From NCBI GenBank assembly GCA_036567785.1, contig DATCTV010000060.1, positions 1 to 64,000 of the forward strand: DNA of 64,000 nt. Direction: 5' to 3'. Each line of letters starts with the position of its first letter. The stretch's first letter is position 1. Below are positions 37,108-45,817 of this stretch, one piece after another. The stretch comes from Desulfomonilia bacterium (lineage in GTDB: Bacteria; Desulfobacterota; Desulfomonilia; UBA1062). The notes below the pieces were generated by a model. It saw only the letters and a program-made list of their open reading frames with translations, ran no database searches and was not told where the DNA came from. The position numbers were made by a program, and so were the translations under genes.

Positions 37108-37578
37108 TCAGGATTTTACCAACCTTAAAGATTTCAGGAAATCATACATTTCTCTCAACGGGAAATACACAATGGAACTGGATATGATTTTTTCTGTTGC
37201 CATATCAGATATAGTTCCATAGCAGGTGACATGCGTCCTGTGAAGATTCCACGGCCATATGTTCACCTTTTCACCCACATATCTGTATCCCCTGTCATCG
37301 TCCCCTTTGAAATCGAGCTCGTAGCGGATCTTACGTTCCGAGAAATACATGAGTTTCAGATATCCTTTGCAGTCGGCCTTGTTTACCAGACCACCCACTG
37401 TAATAAAACCACTGGCGCTGCTCACAAGAAACTCTTTTGAGCGGGGATTCAGGAATTTGAAAAGATCGCCGTTGCCCCATGTCAGGGAAAAATTAATGGG
37501 CAGTTCCCTTCCGCCGTAAGAGCCGTCGGAAAAAGTATGTGTCCCGATCATTATTTCATCCATCTTGAATCCAACCAT
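37108..37578 (-). CDS. Unrecognised protein at the head of the START/GMC cluster
   Basis: The start at 37578 follows GAGGGTATC. The 156-residue protein has no signal peptide and is rich in beta-strand-forming segments (TWGNGDLFKFLNP, YLKLMYFSERKIRYELDF, HVTCYGTISD), suggesting a single beta-barrel or lipocalin-like fold. I do not recognise the family. It lies 30 bases upstream of the GMC small-subunit gene and is likely co-transcribed, so it may handle the same hydrophobic substrate. Confidence 0.6.
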   Translation of the reverse strand: MVGFKMDEIMIGTHTFSDGSYGGRELPINFSLTWGNGDLFKFLNPRSKEFLVSSASGFITVGGLVNKADCKGYLKLMYFSERKIRYELDFKGDDDRGYRYVGEKVNIWPWNLHRTHVTCYGTISDMATEKIISSSIVYFPLREMYDFLKSLRLVKS

Positions 37579-37778
37579 GATACCCTCACAACCCTGCCTG
37601 TTTTTTGATAAGATACGAGGCAAATGAAAAAAGATCAAAGTCGGGGAAACAACCCCATCTCATTAAATTTATTGATGTTTATTAAAGCATCTGCAAAAGT
37701 AGCGTATTGGCCGTTTTTTGTCAAAGAAAAAGATGTTAGTATATCAGCCGGTTGATACATTACAAAGAGGGGTTTCAT

Positions 37779-38450
37779 GTGAGCCATATATCCGAAAACA
37801 TCATAAGGATTCTCAAAGATATTCCTGAGAACGTCAGGGTTGTTGCTGCCGCAAAATCAAGAAACCTGGAAGAGGTCAGAGAAACCATTGAAGCCGGAAT
37901 AACAATGATCGGAGAAAATTATCTGCAGGATGCCAAAGGCATCATCAGCGAGATTGGAGATATGGCATCCTGGCATTTCATAGGACATGTCCAGAAGAAC
38001 AAGGTCAAGCATATCATTCCCATGTTCGATATGGTGGAAACCGTCGATTCGAAGGAACTGGCCCTGCTGATCGACCAGACTTCAGCAAAGCTGGGCAGGA
38101 TCATGCCGGTACTGATAGAGGTAAACAGCGGGCGTGAAGAGCAGAAGGCCGGCGCAATGCCCGAGGAAGTCCCGGCACTGGCTGAATACATGAGCACGCT
38201 CAAGAACATACGGCTAAACGGACTCATGACAATGGGACCCTTTGTCGATGACCCGGAGAAATTAAGACCCTGTTTCAGGCTGACACGGAATCTCTTTGAA
38301 GAACTCAAGACAAAAAGCCTGCCGGATACGGAAATGAAATGGCTTTCAATGGGCATGAGCGATTCGTACAGGATCGCTATCGAAGAAGGCGCAAACCTGG
38401 TCAGGATAGGGACTCTGATATACGGGCCGAGACCGCCTAAAGTTTACTGA
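37779..38450 (+). CDS. YggS-family PLP homeostasis protein
   Basis: The start is GTG 37779, which follows AGAGGGG by six bases; the longer TTG frame includes that site. The 223-residue protein is a fold-type III PLP-binding barrel: Schiff-base Lys26 in VAAAKSRNLEEV, GENYLQDA, WHFIGHVQKNKVK and the phosphate loop SMGMSDSYRIAIEEGA near the end. Its role is pyridoxal phosphate buffering. Its stop overlaps the end of the convergent tatC gene by seven bases. Confidence 0.93.
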   Translation: MSHISENIIRILKDIPENVRVVAAAKSRNLEEVRETIEAGITMIGENYLQDAKGIISEIGDMASWHFIGHVQKNKVKHIIPMFDMVETVDSKELALLIDQTSAKLGRIMPVLIEVNSGREEQKAGAMPEEVPALAEYMSTLKNIRLNGLMTMGPFVDDPEKLRPCFRLTRNLFEELKTKSLPDTEMKWLSMGMSDSYRIAIEEGANLVRIGTLIYGPRPPKVY

Positions 38451-39199
38451 TTTCCGGCCTCTTCTCCGGTTGATGCGGCCGACCTGGGTTTCCAGACAAA
38501 ACTCGCCACACCCACGCTGAATTCATAAAGCACCAGAAGCGGTACCATCATAAGCATCATGCTGACAGGATCGGGCGGGGTGAGAACCGCCGCAACAATG
38601 GCTATGGCCAGTATAGCATATCTCCTCTGTTTCCTGAGGAATTGAGGGGAGACAATGCCTATCTTTGCAAGAAAGAAAATTATGACCGGAAGCTCGAATA
38701 TCGCTCCGAATGCAATCAGCAGCGTTACTGTAAAGCTCAGGTATTCGTTCAGCTTTGGCATTGCGTATATATCGCCTGATGCATATCCTAGAAGGAATTT
38801 GAAGCCGAACGGAAACACCACGAAAAAGGCGAATGAAGCCCCGAGCAGAAAAAAGAACGTGGCCATGAGCACAAACGGTATGACATACCTGCGTTCCTTC
38901 TCATACAGACCCGGCATCACGAATTTCCATATCTGATAAAAGATAACGGGTGCCGCCAGGATCAATCCGGCAAAGAATGATACCTTGAGGTATGTTACAA
39001 ACGCCTCGGGAAGGGCGGTGTAAATCAGATGAGACCCGGGCGGCATAGCGTTTACCAGAGGTTTGATAAGAAATCTGAAAATCTTCTCCGAAAAGCCGTA
39101 GCTCAATGCAAACCCTGCCGCTATGGCCAGAAGACTTTTTATAAGCCTTGATCTCAGCTCGGAGAGATGGTCTGTGATGGGCAGCTTCGGGTCATCCAA
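38444..39199 (-). CDS. tatC: Twin-arginine translocase subunit TatC
   Basis: The 251-residue protein has six membrane segments and the TatC motif DHLSELRSRLIKSLLAI at the cytoplasmic N terminus, which is the twin-arginine signal binding region. It starts directly after the stop of the TatB/TatA-like gene. Together they export folded, cofactor-containing proteins across the inner membrane. Confidence 0.95.
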   Translation of the reverse strand: MDDPKLPITDHLSELRSRLIKSLLAIAAGFALSYGFSEKIFRFLIKPLVNAMPPGSHLIYTALPEAFVTYLKVSFFAGLILAAPVIFYQIWKFVMPGLYEKERRYVIPFVLMATFFFLLGASFAFFVVFPFGFKFLLGYASGDIYAMPKLNEYLSFTVTLLIAFGAIFELPVIIFFLAKIGIVSPQFLRKQRRYAILAIAIVAAVLTPPDPVSMMLMMVPLLVLYEFSVGVASFVWKPRSAASTGEEAGNQ

Positions 39200-39487
39200 T
39201 CAGTCTGCCCCCTGTTTGATATTATCGTCCACATCTTTTGATTCAGATGCGGTTTCAGCCGGAGAATCTTCAGTCTTGCCGTCCTTGTCATCGGACTCCG
39301 GTTTTGCTGAATTGTTCCTGTCTTCTCCGGCTATGTCTATTTCCCGCTTCAGGTCGCTCGTAGCACGCTGGAACTCTCCCATTGCCTTGCCGAGCATCCG
39401 GGCAAGATCGGGCAACTTGTTCGGCCCCAGTACGATAAGGGCTATCAAAAGTATTATAAATAGTTCCGTTCCACCTATGCCGAACAT
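39200..39487 (-). CDS. tatB: Sec-independent translocase protein TatB/TatA
   Basis: The 95-residue protein has the Tat short N-terminal membrane helix ([21 protein letters not shown]), the hinge [14 protein letters not shown], an amphipathic helix, and an acidic, low-complexity C terminus. The Glu at residue 8 in TELF is typical of TatB, as is the tatBC order with no gap. No other TatA is in the window, so a dual role is possible. Confidence 0.85.
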   Translation of the reverse strand: MFGIGGTELFIILLIALIVLGPNKLPDLARMLGKAMGEFQRATSDLKREIDIAGEDRNNSAKPESDDKDGKTEDSPAETASESKDVDDNIKQGAD

Positions 39488-39527
39488 GCGAGCCCTTATA
39501 GGATGAACAAATCAGGGTGTCAATTTA

Positions 39528-40583
39528 TTATGCAACCGTAATACCGTCATCGAGATAGACATCCTGGATAGCCTGAAGGAGCTCAATGCCTTCTTTCATG
39601 GGCCTCTGGAAGGCCTTTCTTCCCGAGATCAGACCCATGCCGCCGGCGCGCTTGTTTATGACAGCCGTCCTTACCGCCTCGGCAAGGTCTGTTTCCCCCT
39701 TTGATTCACCGCCTGAATTAATAAGTCCCATCCTGCCCATATAGCAGTTCATCACCTGATAGCGTGTGAGATCTATAGGGTGGTCTGTCGTCAGTCTGGA
39801 ATACACCAGAGGAGAGGTCTTTCCGAAGCCGATTGCCGTATAACCGCCGTTCACTGTGGGCTGTTTCTGCTTTACAATATCCGCCTCGATTGTTACCGAC
39901 AGGTGGTTGGCCTGTCCTGTAAGGTCTGCCGCAGTGTGATAGTCGATACCTCCTTTCTTGAAACCATTGTTTCTGAGGTAAGCCCACAGAATAGTGACAA
40001 GCCCCAGCTCATGCGCATGTGCGAATGCCTCGGATATTTCCATGACCTGTCTCGAACTCTCCTCGGAGCCGAAATAGATGGTTGCGCCGATGGCGGCGGC
40101 ACCCATGTCGAATGCCTGCTGTACATTTGCGAAAAGTATCTGGTCGTGTTTCTCCGGATAAATCAGCAGGTCGTTGTGATTTATTTTAAGTATGAAAGGA
40201 ATCCTGTGTGCATACTTTCTGGCAACTGAGCCCAGCACGCCAAGAGTTGAAGCCACCGCGCTGCAGCCAGCTTCGATCGCAAGTTTGACGATATTCTCAG
40301 GATCGAAATAAAGAGGATTCGGCGCAAAAGAAGCGCCTGCGCTGTGCTCGATGCCCTGATCCACAGGCAGGATGGAAAGATAGCCCGTGCCGCCGAGCCT
40401 TCCGTGGCCGATAATGCTTTGCATGTTTCTGAGCACGTTGGGGCTCCTGTCCGAGAGCATCAGGCTCCTTTCGACATAATCGGGGCCGGGAAGGTTCAGG
40501 TTCCCCTTTGGAACGATGCATTTGTGCTCGAGCAGGTCTTTTGCAGCCTTTTTACCAAGCAACTCAGCTATCTTCTCACGCAT
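39528..40583 (-). CDS. Class I fructose-bisphosphate aldolase (DhnA type)
   Basis: The 351-residue enzyme matches the archaeal/DhnA-type class I aldolases: [32 protein letters not shown] and [32 protein letters not shown] split as the C-terminal Schiff-base and phosphate-binding parts. It splits or forms fructose 1,6-bisphosphate in the cytoplasm. It starts 18 bases after the gpmA stop, so the two glycolytic genes form an operon. Confidence 0.92.
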   Translation of the reverse strand: MREKIAELLGKKAAKDLLEHKCIVPKGNLNLPGPDYVERSLMLSDRSPNVLRNMQSIIGHGRLGGTGYLSILPVDQGIEHSAGASFAPNPLYFDPENIVKLAIEAGCSAVASTLGVLGSVARKYAHRIPFILKINHNDLLIYPEKHDQILFANVQQAFDMGAAAIGATIYFGSEESSRQVMEISEAFAHAHELGLVTILWAYLRNNGFKKGGIDYHTAADLTGQANHLSVTIEADIVKQKQPTVNGGYTAIGFGKTSPLVYSRLTTDHPIDLTRYQVMNCYMGRMGLINSGGESKGETDLAEAVRTAVINKRAGGMGLISGRKAFQRPMKEGIELLQAIQDVYLDDGITVA

Positions 40584-40600
40584 ATCCTTCCTCCTTTGTT

Positions 40601-41320
40601 TTATCTGTATGCCGCATCAATCTTGTCATGTTCACCTAGATAATATATGTCCATGGGCTTCAGGTCATCACTCAGTTCATAGACAAGCGGAATTCCGGTA
40701 GGTATGTCCACGTCTTCAATCTGATCCTCATCAAGGTTCTGCAGATGCTTAACAAGAGAGCGCAGCGAATTGCCATGTGCGCTTATAAGGACATTCCTTC
40801 CCGATTTCAGGCATGGTTTTATATCGCCGTGCCATAGAGGCATAAGCCTTTTGAGCACGTCATCGAGGCATTCGGTAAGCGGAATGTCATCATCGCTTAC
40901 ATCCCTGTACCTAATTTCATGTCCGGGCCAGCGGCTGTCCGACCTGCCAAGCGCAGGCGGTCTGTTGTAGTATCCCCTGCGCCAGTGATGCACCATATTT
41001 TCACCGTATTTTTCAGCTGTTTCGGATTTATTCAGACCTTGAAGCGCCCCGTAATGCCTCTCGTTAAGCCGCCAGTTCTTGACAACAGGTATCCAGTATT
41101 GTCCGCATTCATCGAGGACTATGTTGAGCGTATCAATCGCCCTTTTAAGAAGAGACGTGAATGCAACATCGAAAATATAACCTTCCCTTTTTATCAACAC
41201 TCCCGCTTCATGCGCCTGGGTTATGCCTTTTTCGGACAGGCCGACATCCGTCCAGCCCGTAAAACGGTTTTCGTTGTTCCATACGCTTTCCCCGTGACGT
41301 AGAAGGACCAGTAATTTCAT
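40601..41320 (-). CDS. gpmA: 2,3-bisphosphoglycerate-dependent phosphoglycerate mutase
   Basis: The 239-residue enzyme shows the phosphohistidine motif [20 protein letters not shown] (His9 or 10 is phosphorylated) and the second His in [19 protein letters not shown]. It interconverts 2- and 3-phosphoglycerate. The protein is of usual dPGM length. It is the first gene of a unit with the aldolase. Confidence 0.95.
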   Translation of the reverse strand: MKLLVLLRHGESVWNNENRFTGWTDVGLSEKGITQAHEAGVLIKREGYIFDVAFTSLLKRAIDTLNIVLDECGQYWIPVVKNWRLNERHYGALQGLNKSETAEKYGENMVHHWRRGYYNRPPALGRSDSRWPGHEIRYRDVSDDDIPLTECLDDVLKRLMPLWHGDIKPCLKSGRNVLISAHGNSLRSLVKHLQNLDEDQIEDVDIPTGIPLVYELSDDLKPMDIYYLGEHDKIDAAYR

Positions 41321-41416
41321 GACGGCTCCTTATGTCTGTTGTTCATTCATTTATCGAAATTTTTGCCGTGTAATATAAATAAAAAAATCAATATCCGGTG
41401 AAATTATACAAATGAA

Positions 41417-41469
41417 GCGTTAAACATTTTGCTAACGCAGGTTGACTATTGGGATTACCTGCAATAGTC
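41417..41469 (+). promoter_or_regulatory. Chain of mutually exclusive hairpins in the lpxC leader
   Basis: Three stems overlap: GCGTTA/TAACGC (41417-41438), GCAGGT/ACCTGC (41437-41462) and GACTATT/AATAGTC (41444-41469). Adjacent stems cannot coexist. They end eight bases before the lpxC ATG, where no Shine-Dalgarno sequence is evident, so they could control ribosome access. Confidence 0.35.
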
Positions 41470-41476
41470 TTGTTTC

Positions 41477-42286
41477 ATGCTCAGACAAACAGTCGCAGAC
41501 ACCGTAACAATTAAGGGGACCGGCCTTCACAGAGGCAATATGGTCTGTCTGAACATCAAGACCGGAAAAAACGGCATAGTTTTTATCAGGGAAGGCGTAG
41601 AAATCCCTGCAAGACCGGACTTTGTCACGGATACGAGACTCAATACAATGCTCGGCTTCAAGGATGTCTTCATTTCCACTGTGGAACATCTTATGAGTGC
41701 GCTGTATGGACTTGGAATTACCGACTGCGAAGTACATGTGGATGGCGACGAGATGCCCTCCATGGACGGATCGGCCCTGCCTTTCTTCAAGGCCATCTCT
41801 GAAGCGGGAATGCTTGCAATAGGAGAGATTGACCCCATCGTCATCAAATCAAAACTGAGGGTTGGCGATGACATCGCCTATGTTGAAATCGAACCGGGAG
41901 ATTTCTCAATAAGCTATTCAATCGATTTCCCGGAACCGGCAATCGGCAGACAGACATATATATATTCCGGCGGAGATTATAAAGAACTGATCGCACCGGC
42001 GAGGACATTCGGAAGGCTTAAGGATGTTGATATGATGAGGGCAATGGGGCTTGCGCTCGGCGGGAGCCTTGAAAACGCAGTCGTCGTGGACAATGATACC
42101 ATCCTCAATCCCGAGGGCCTTCGTTACAGGGACGAGTTCATAAGGCACAAGATCCTTGACCTTCTGGGCGACCTGTGGCTACTGGGAAGGCCTGTTGCGG
42201 GAATAATCAAAGCATCCAGGGCAAACCACAGACTGCACGTCGAGATGGCAAAGGCTATATTATCGGAATCATCAGACAGGGAATGA
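41477..42286 (+). CDS. lpxC: UDP-3-O-acyl-N-acetylglucosamine deacetylase
   Basis: The 269-residue enzyme shows LpxC hallmarks: KGTGLHRGNMV, the zinc motif VEHLMSALYGLGITD (His71), SMDGSALPF, and the second zinc motif RHKILDLLGDLWLLG. It carries out the committed step of lipid A synthesis in the cytoplasm, so the organism builds lipopolysaccharide. It is shorter than E. coli LpxC by about 35 residues. The stop is one base before the next gene, an NtrY-like kinase, and a stem-rich leader precedes it. Confidence 0.96.
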   Translation: MLRQTVADTVTIKGTGLHRGNMVCLNIKTGKNGIVFIREGVEIPARPDFVTDTRLNTMLGFKDVFISTVEHLMSALYGLGITDCEVHVDGDEMPSMDGSALPFFKAISEAGMLAIGEIDPIVIKSKLRVGDDIAYVEIEPGDFSISYSIDFPEPAIGRQTYIYSGGDYKELIAPARTFGRLKDVDMMRAMGLALGGSLENAVVVDNDTILNPEGLRYRDEFIRHKILDLLGDLWLLGRPVAGIIKASRANHRLHVEMAKAILSESSDRE

Positions 42287-42287
42287 T

Positions 42288-44471
42288 ATGTCAAAAAAGA
42301 CGATAGAGTTCAGCATTGCATTTCTACTGATGGGGCTCATCGTTGTCCTTGTCTGGGTGGAAAAACACCTGCCGCAATTCCAGGCAATGCCGTCAAGTCA
42401 TGTAACATTCCTGGCGCTTCTCAATCTTAACATCGTCCTTTTAATCCTGGTAATCTTCCTTGTTGTAAGAAACGTCGTAAAGCTCATGCTGGAGCGGCGG
42501 AGAGGGATGCTCGGCTCAAAGCTGCGCACCAAGCTTGTTGCATCGTTTGTCACACTCACGATCTTTCCGGCAATGGTTCTGTTCTTCACCAGCGTAATCT
42601 TTATTGACAGGAGCATGGAGGGCTGGCTTTCCGAAGAGGTCAAAAAGGCTATTGCCGAATCTCTTAATGTTGCGAACATTTATTATCAGGAGGCATCGGT
42701 TGATGCCCGGCACTATGCGACATTCATATCGGAGGAGATCACGCAGAGAAGGCTCCTTCGTGAAGGTAACCTCGACATACTGAAAGACCTGCTTGACGAC
42801 AGGATGGAAATGTTCCGGCTGTCCGCAGTTGCAGTTTTTTCTTCCCAGGGAGAGGAACTTGTCAAGATCATATCGCCCAAACTCGGGATTTCGACACTGC
42901 CCGACCCTGAATCAGGTCTTGTCAAGGCAGCAATGAACGGCGACAGCACCAGCAGGATCATCCAGGCGGGAAAGGCTGATATCATAGAAGGCATAGTACC
43001 GATACACTCTTCATTCAATCCGAAAGATATCGTAGGCGTTCTTGCAGTCGACTACTATGTACCGGAAAGTCTCTCGGGAAGGCTCGGGCTTATTGATACC
43101 TCATATAATGATTATATAGAAAGTCTGAGATTGAAGGGCTGGATAAAGACGGAATTCATAATAACCCTTACTTCAGTGACTCTGCTTGTTATCTTCTCTG
43201 CAATCTGGTACGGGCTGAACCTGTCAAAAGGGCTTACTAACCCTATAGAAAAGCTGGTCGAAGGCACCCAGAGGGTATCAAAAGGCGATCTCGGGTTTTC
43301 CGTCGACGTGACTTCGGATGACGAACTGGGAATACTTGTCAAGGACTTCAACCAGATGGTGGGAGACCTGAAGGATTCCAGGACAAACCTTGAGCAGACC
43401 TACAACGAGCTTGCCGCACGCAACATGTATATCCAGACAGTTCTTAAAAACGTATCAACCGGTGTCATATCGGTTGATGCAAACGATAATATATCGATGA
43501 TCAATGCAAGCGCCCAGAAAATGCTTGCAATAAAAATAGACAAGGTCATCGGCCGGAAGTGGCAGGATGTCATGAAGGAAGAGCACCTCCCTATTGTGAC
43601 TGGGCTGTCCGATGCCCTCAACAACAGCAAGGGATCGGTTATCGAGAGGGAAATCGTGCTGAGCATCGAGGGCAGAAGGCTCTCGCTGCTCATTCATGCC
43701 TCCATGCTTTATGACGATAATAACGAATACATTGGTGTTGTTGTCGTCTTTGACGACCTCACCGAACTTCAGCGCATGCAGCGCGTAGCGGCATGGCGCG
43801 AGGTCGCAAGAAGGATCGCACACGAGATCAAGAATCCGCTTACTCCCATACAGCTGTCGGCTCAGAGGCTGAGGCGGCGGTACCTCGACAAGATCAATGA
43901 CGACCCCGAGGTCTTTGACGAATGTACTCGGCTCATCGTGACACAGGTGGAGGAGATGAAACGGCTGGTTGACGAATTCTCGGCATTTGCCAAGATGCCC
44001 TCGTCGATGCCTGTGCCGGACAACCTGAATGAAGTGCTGACTGACGCCGTTGCGCTTTATAAGCAGGCCCATCCCGATATAGAATATATTCTGGAAACCG
44101 ATGAAACCCTCACCGGCGTCGAGATTGACCGTTCCCAGATGAGCAGGGCCATCACCAACCTGCTGGAAAATGCAACGGTCGCATTGAAGGAATCGGATGT
44201 CCCCGTCAAGACAATCACGGCAAAGACCTCCTACAACCGCGATATACGCTTTGCCAGACTTGAGATTATGGATTCCGGCCCCGGCATCCCGGAAAAGGTC
44301 AAGGAAAGAATATTCGAGCCGTATTTTTCCACCAAAAGAACAGGGACAGGCCTTGGACTGGCAATAGTAAAAAGCATTGTTACCGATCACAACGGATTTA
44401 TCCGGGTACGCGACAATAAGCCTAACGGCACAATTATAACAATCGAACTACCCGTTAAGGAGAAGGCATGA
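42288..44471 (+). CDS. NtrY-like sensor histidine kinase
   Basis: The 727-residue protein has three N-terminal membrane helices (about 7-25, 41-62, 82-105), a periplasmic domain (105-285), TM4 (about 286-309), HAMP (to 365), PAS (375-480), HisKA with His in RRIAHEIKNPLTPIQLSA, and an HATPase with DSGPGIPEK and TGTGLGLAIVKSI. This is the NtrY layout. It is encoded one base after lpxC and overlaps its sigma54 response regulator by four bases. In other bacteria NtrYX responds to nitrogen or envelope/redox conditions. The tie to lpxC here suggests an envelope signal, by inference. Confidence 0.92.
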   Translation: MSKKTIEFSIAFLLMGLIVVLVWVEKHLPQFQAMPSSHVTFLALLNLNIVLLILVIFLVVRNVVKLMLERRRGMLGSKLRTKLVASFVTLTIFPAMVLFFTSVIFIDRSMEGWLSEEVKKAIAESLNVANIYYQEASVDARHYATFISEEITQRRLLREGNLDILKDLLDDRMEMFRLSAVAVFSSQGEELVKIISPKLGISTLPDPESGLVKAAMNGDSTSRIIQAGKADIIEGIVPIHSSFNPKDIVGVLAVDYYVPESLSGRLGLIDTSYNDYIESLRLKGWIKTEFIITLTSVTLLVIFSAIWYGLNLSKGLTNPIEKLVEGTQRVSKGDLGFSVDVTSDDELGILVKDFNQMVGDLKDSRTNLEQTYNELAARNMYIQTVLKNVSTGVISVDANDNISMINASAQKMLAIKIDKVIGRKWQDVMKEEHLPIVTGLSDALNNSKGSVIEREIVLSIEGRRLSLLIHASMLYDDNNEYIGVVVVFDDLTELQRMQRVAAWREVARRIAHEIKNPLTPIQLSAQRLRRRYLDKINDDPEVFDECTRLIVTQVEEMKRLVDEFSAFAKMPSSMPVPDNLNEVLTDAVALYKQAHPDIEYILETDETLTGVEIDRSQMSRAITNLLENATVALKESDVPVKTITAKTSYNRDIRFARLEIMDSGPGIPEKVKERIFEPYFSTKRTGTGLGLAIVKSIVTDHNGFIRVRDNKPNGTIITIELPVKEKA

Positions 44472-45817
44472 AATACACGGTACTCATTGTAGACGACGAA
44501 GACAATATCAGACTCTCATTAAAGGGCAGCCTCGAGGATGAGGGCTTCTATGTCATGCAGGCATCCTCAGGAGAGGACGCACTTAAAATTATTGACAAAC
44601 AGGATGTGGACATTGTGCTGCTGGACATATGGATGCCCGGCATTGACGGGATACAGACGCTTCAGGAGATCAAGAAAATTAATCCCGACCTACCCGTGAT
44701 TATAATGACCGGTCACGGTTCTATCGATGCCGCGATAAAGACAACCAGGCTCGGGGCGCTTGATTTTCTTGAAAAGCCGCTGGACCTGAACCGCATTATA
44801 ATCACCATAAATAATGCGCTCCACATGAAGGAACTTTCAGCAGAAAACGCCCTGTTGAAGAAAAAGACAGAAAAAGACAACGAGATGATCGGGACTTCCC
44901 CCGCCATCCTCAAGCTGAAGGAGGAAATTGACAGGGCCGCGCCTTCTGATTCATGGGTTCTCATACTTGGTGAAAACGGTACCGGAAAGGAGCTCGTGGC
45001 CAGAAGTCTGCATAAACAGAGCAGGCGTAGTAATCAGCCTTTTGTCGAAGTCAACTGCGCCGCCATTCCGGGTGAACTCATAGAAAGCGAACTTTTCGGT
45101 CATGAAAAAGGCTCTTTCACAGGGGCGACAGAGCGCAAAAGAGGCAAGTTCGACCTTGCGAACAACGGAACCCTCTTCCTCGATGAGATAGGAGACATGA
45201 GCATGAACACGCAGGCCAAGATACTGCGTATTCTCCAGGAGCAGCGATTCGAGCGTGTAGGAGGCTCCCAGACCATACAGGTGGATGTAAGGGTTCTAAC
45301 GGCGACAAACAAGAATCTCGAGGAAGAGATTGCAAACGGCAATTTCAGACAGGACCTCTATTACAGACTGAACGTCATCCCGCTTTATGTTCCGCCTTTA
45401 AGGGAACGCAAAGAGGACATCCCCCAGCTTATCGAACATTTTCTCACTATGTATGCCGTCCTTAACAACGGCAACAAAAAGATCATAACAGAAGGCGCCA
45501 TAAAAAAGCTCATGCAGCATGACTGGCCGGGAAATGTCAGGGAGCTCAAAAACATACTCGAAAGGCTCGTCATAATGACCCCCGGTAACACCATTACGGC
45601 GGATAATGTCTCGCCACTTACATCAAAGGCCACATCCGAATTCGAGAGGATCTTTGATATTGATCTCTTAAAAGACGCAAGGAACGAGTTCGAGAGGATA
45701 TTCATATCCAAAAAACTCGCACAGTGCGGTTACAACATATCAAAGACCGCAGATATGATAGGGGTTGAGCGAAGCAACCTCCATCGTAAGATCAAAGGGC
45801 TTGAAATAGATGCATGA
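44468..45817 (+). CDS. NtrX/NtrC-type sigma54-dependent response regulator
   Basis: The 449-residue protein has an N-terminal receiver (phospho-Asp53 in VLLDIWMPG), an AAA+ domain with Walker A GENGTGKELVARSLH, the sigma54 contact loop GSFTGATERKRG (GAFTGA variant with Ser), Walker B GTLFLDEIGDM, and a C-terminal Fis-type HTH (NISKTADMIGVERSNLHRKI). It activates sigma54 promoters when phosphorylated by the preceding NtrY-like kinase. No -24/-12 site was located nearby. The downstream radical SAM gene overlaps its last eight bases. Confidence 0.93.
   Translation: MKYTVLIVDDEDNIRLSLKGSLEDEGFYVMQASSGEDALKIIDKQDVDIVLLDIWMPGIDGIQTLQEIKKINPDLPVIIMTGHGSIDAAIKTTRLGALDFLEKPLDLNRIIITINNALHMKELSAENALLKKKTEKDNEMIGTSPAILKLKEEIDRAAPSDSWVLILGENGTGKELVARSLHKQSRRSNQPFVEVNCAAIPGELIESELFGHEKGSFTGATERKRGKFDLANNGTLFLDEIGDMSMNTQAKILRILQEQRFERVGGSQTIQVDVRVLTATNKNLEEEIANGNFRQDLYYRLNVIPLYVPPLRERKEDIPQLIEHFLTMYAVLNNGNKKIITEGAIKKLMQHDWPGNVRELKNILERLVIMTPGNTITADNVSPLTSKATSEFERIFDIDLLKDARNEFERIFISKKLAQCGYNISKTADMIGVERSNLHRKIKGLEIDA

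Noticed and set aside
41437-41469. H-type pseudoknot before lpxC
   Set aside because: The two crossing stems would need a loop of zero bases across a 6-bp stem, which is not sterically possible; they are more likely alternatives.
43455-44390. Minus-strand 311-residue frame in the NtrY-like gene
   Set aside because: It is antisense to the HisKA/HATPase region, whose motifs are clear on the plus strand.
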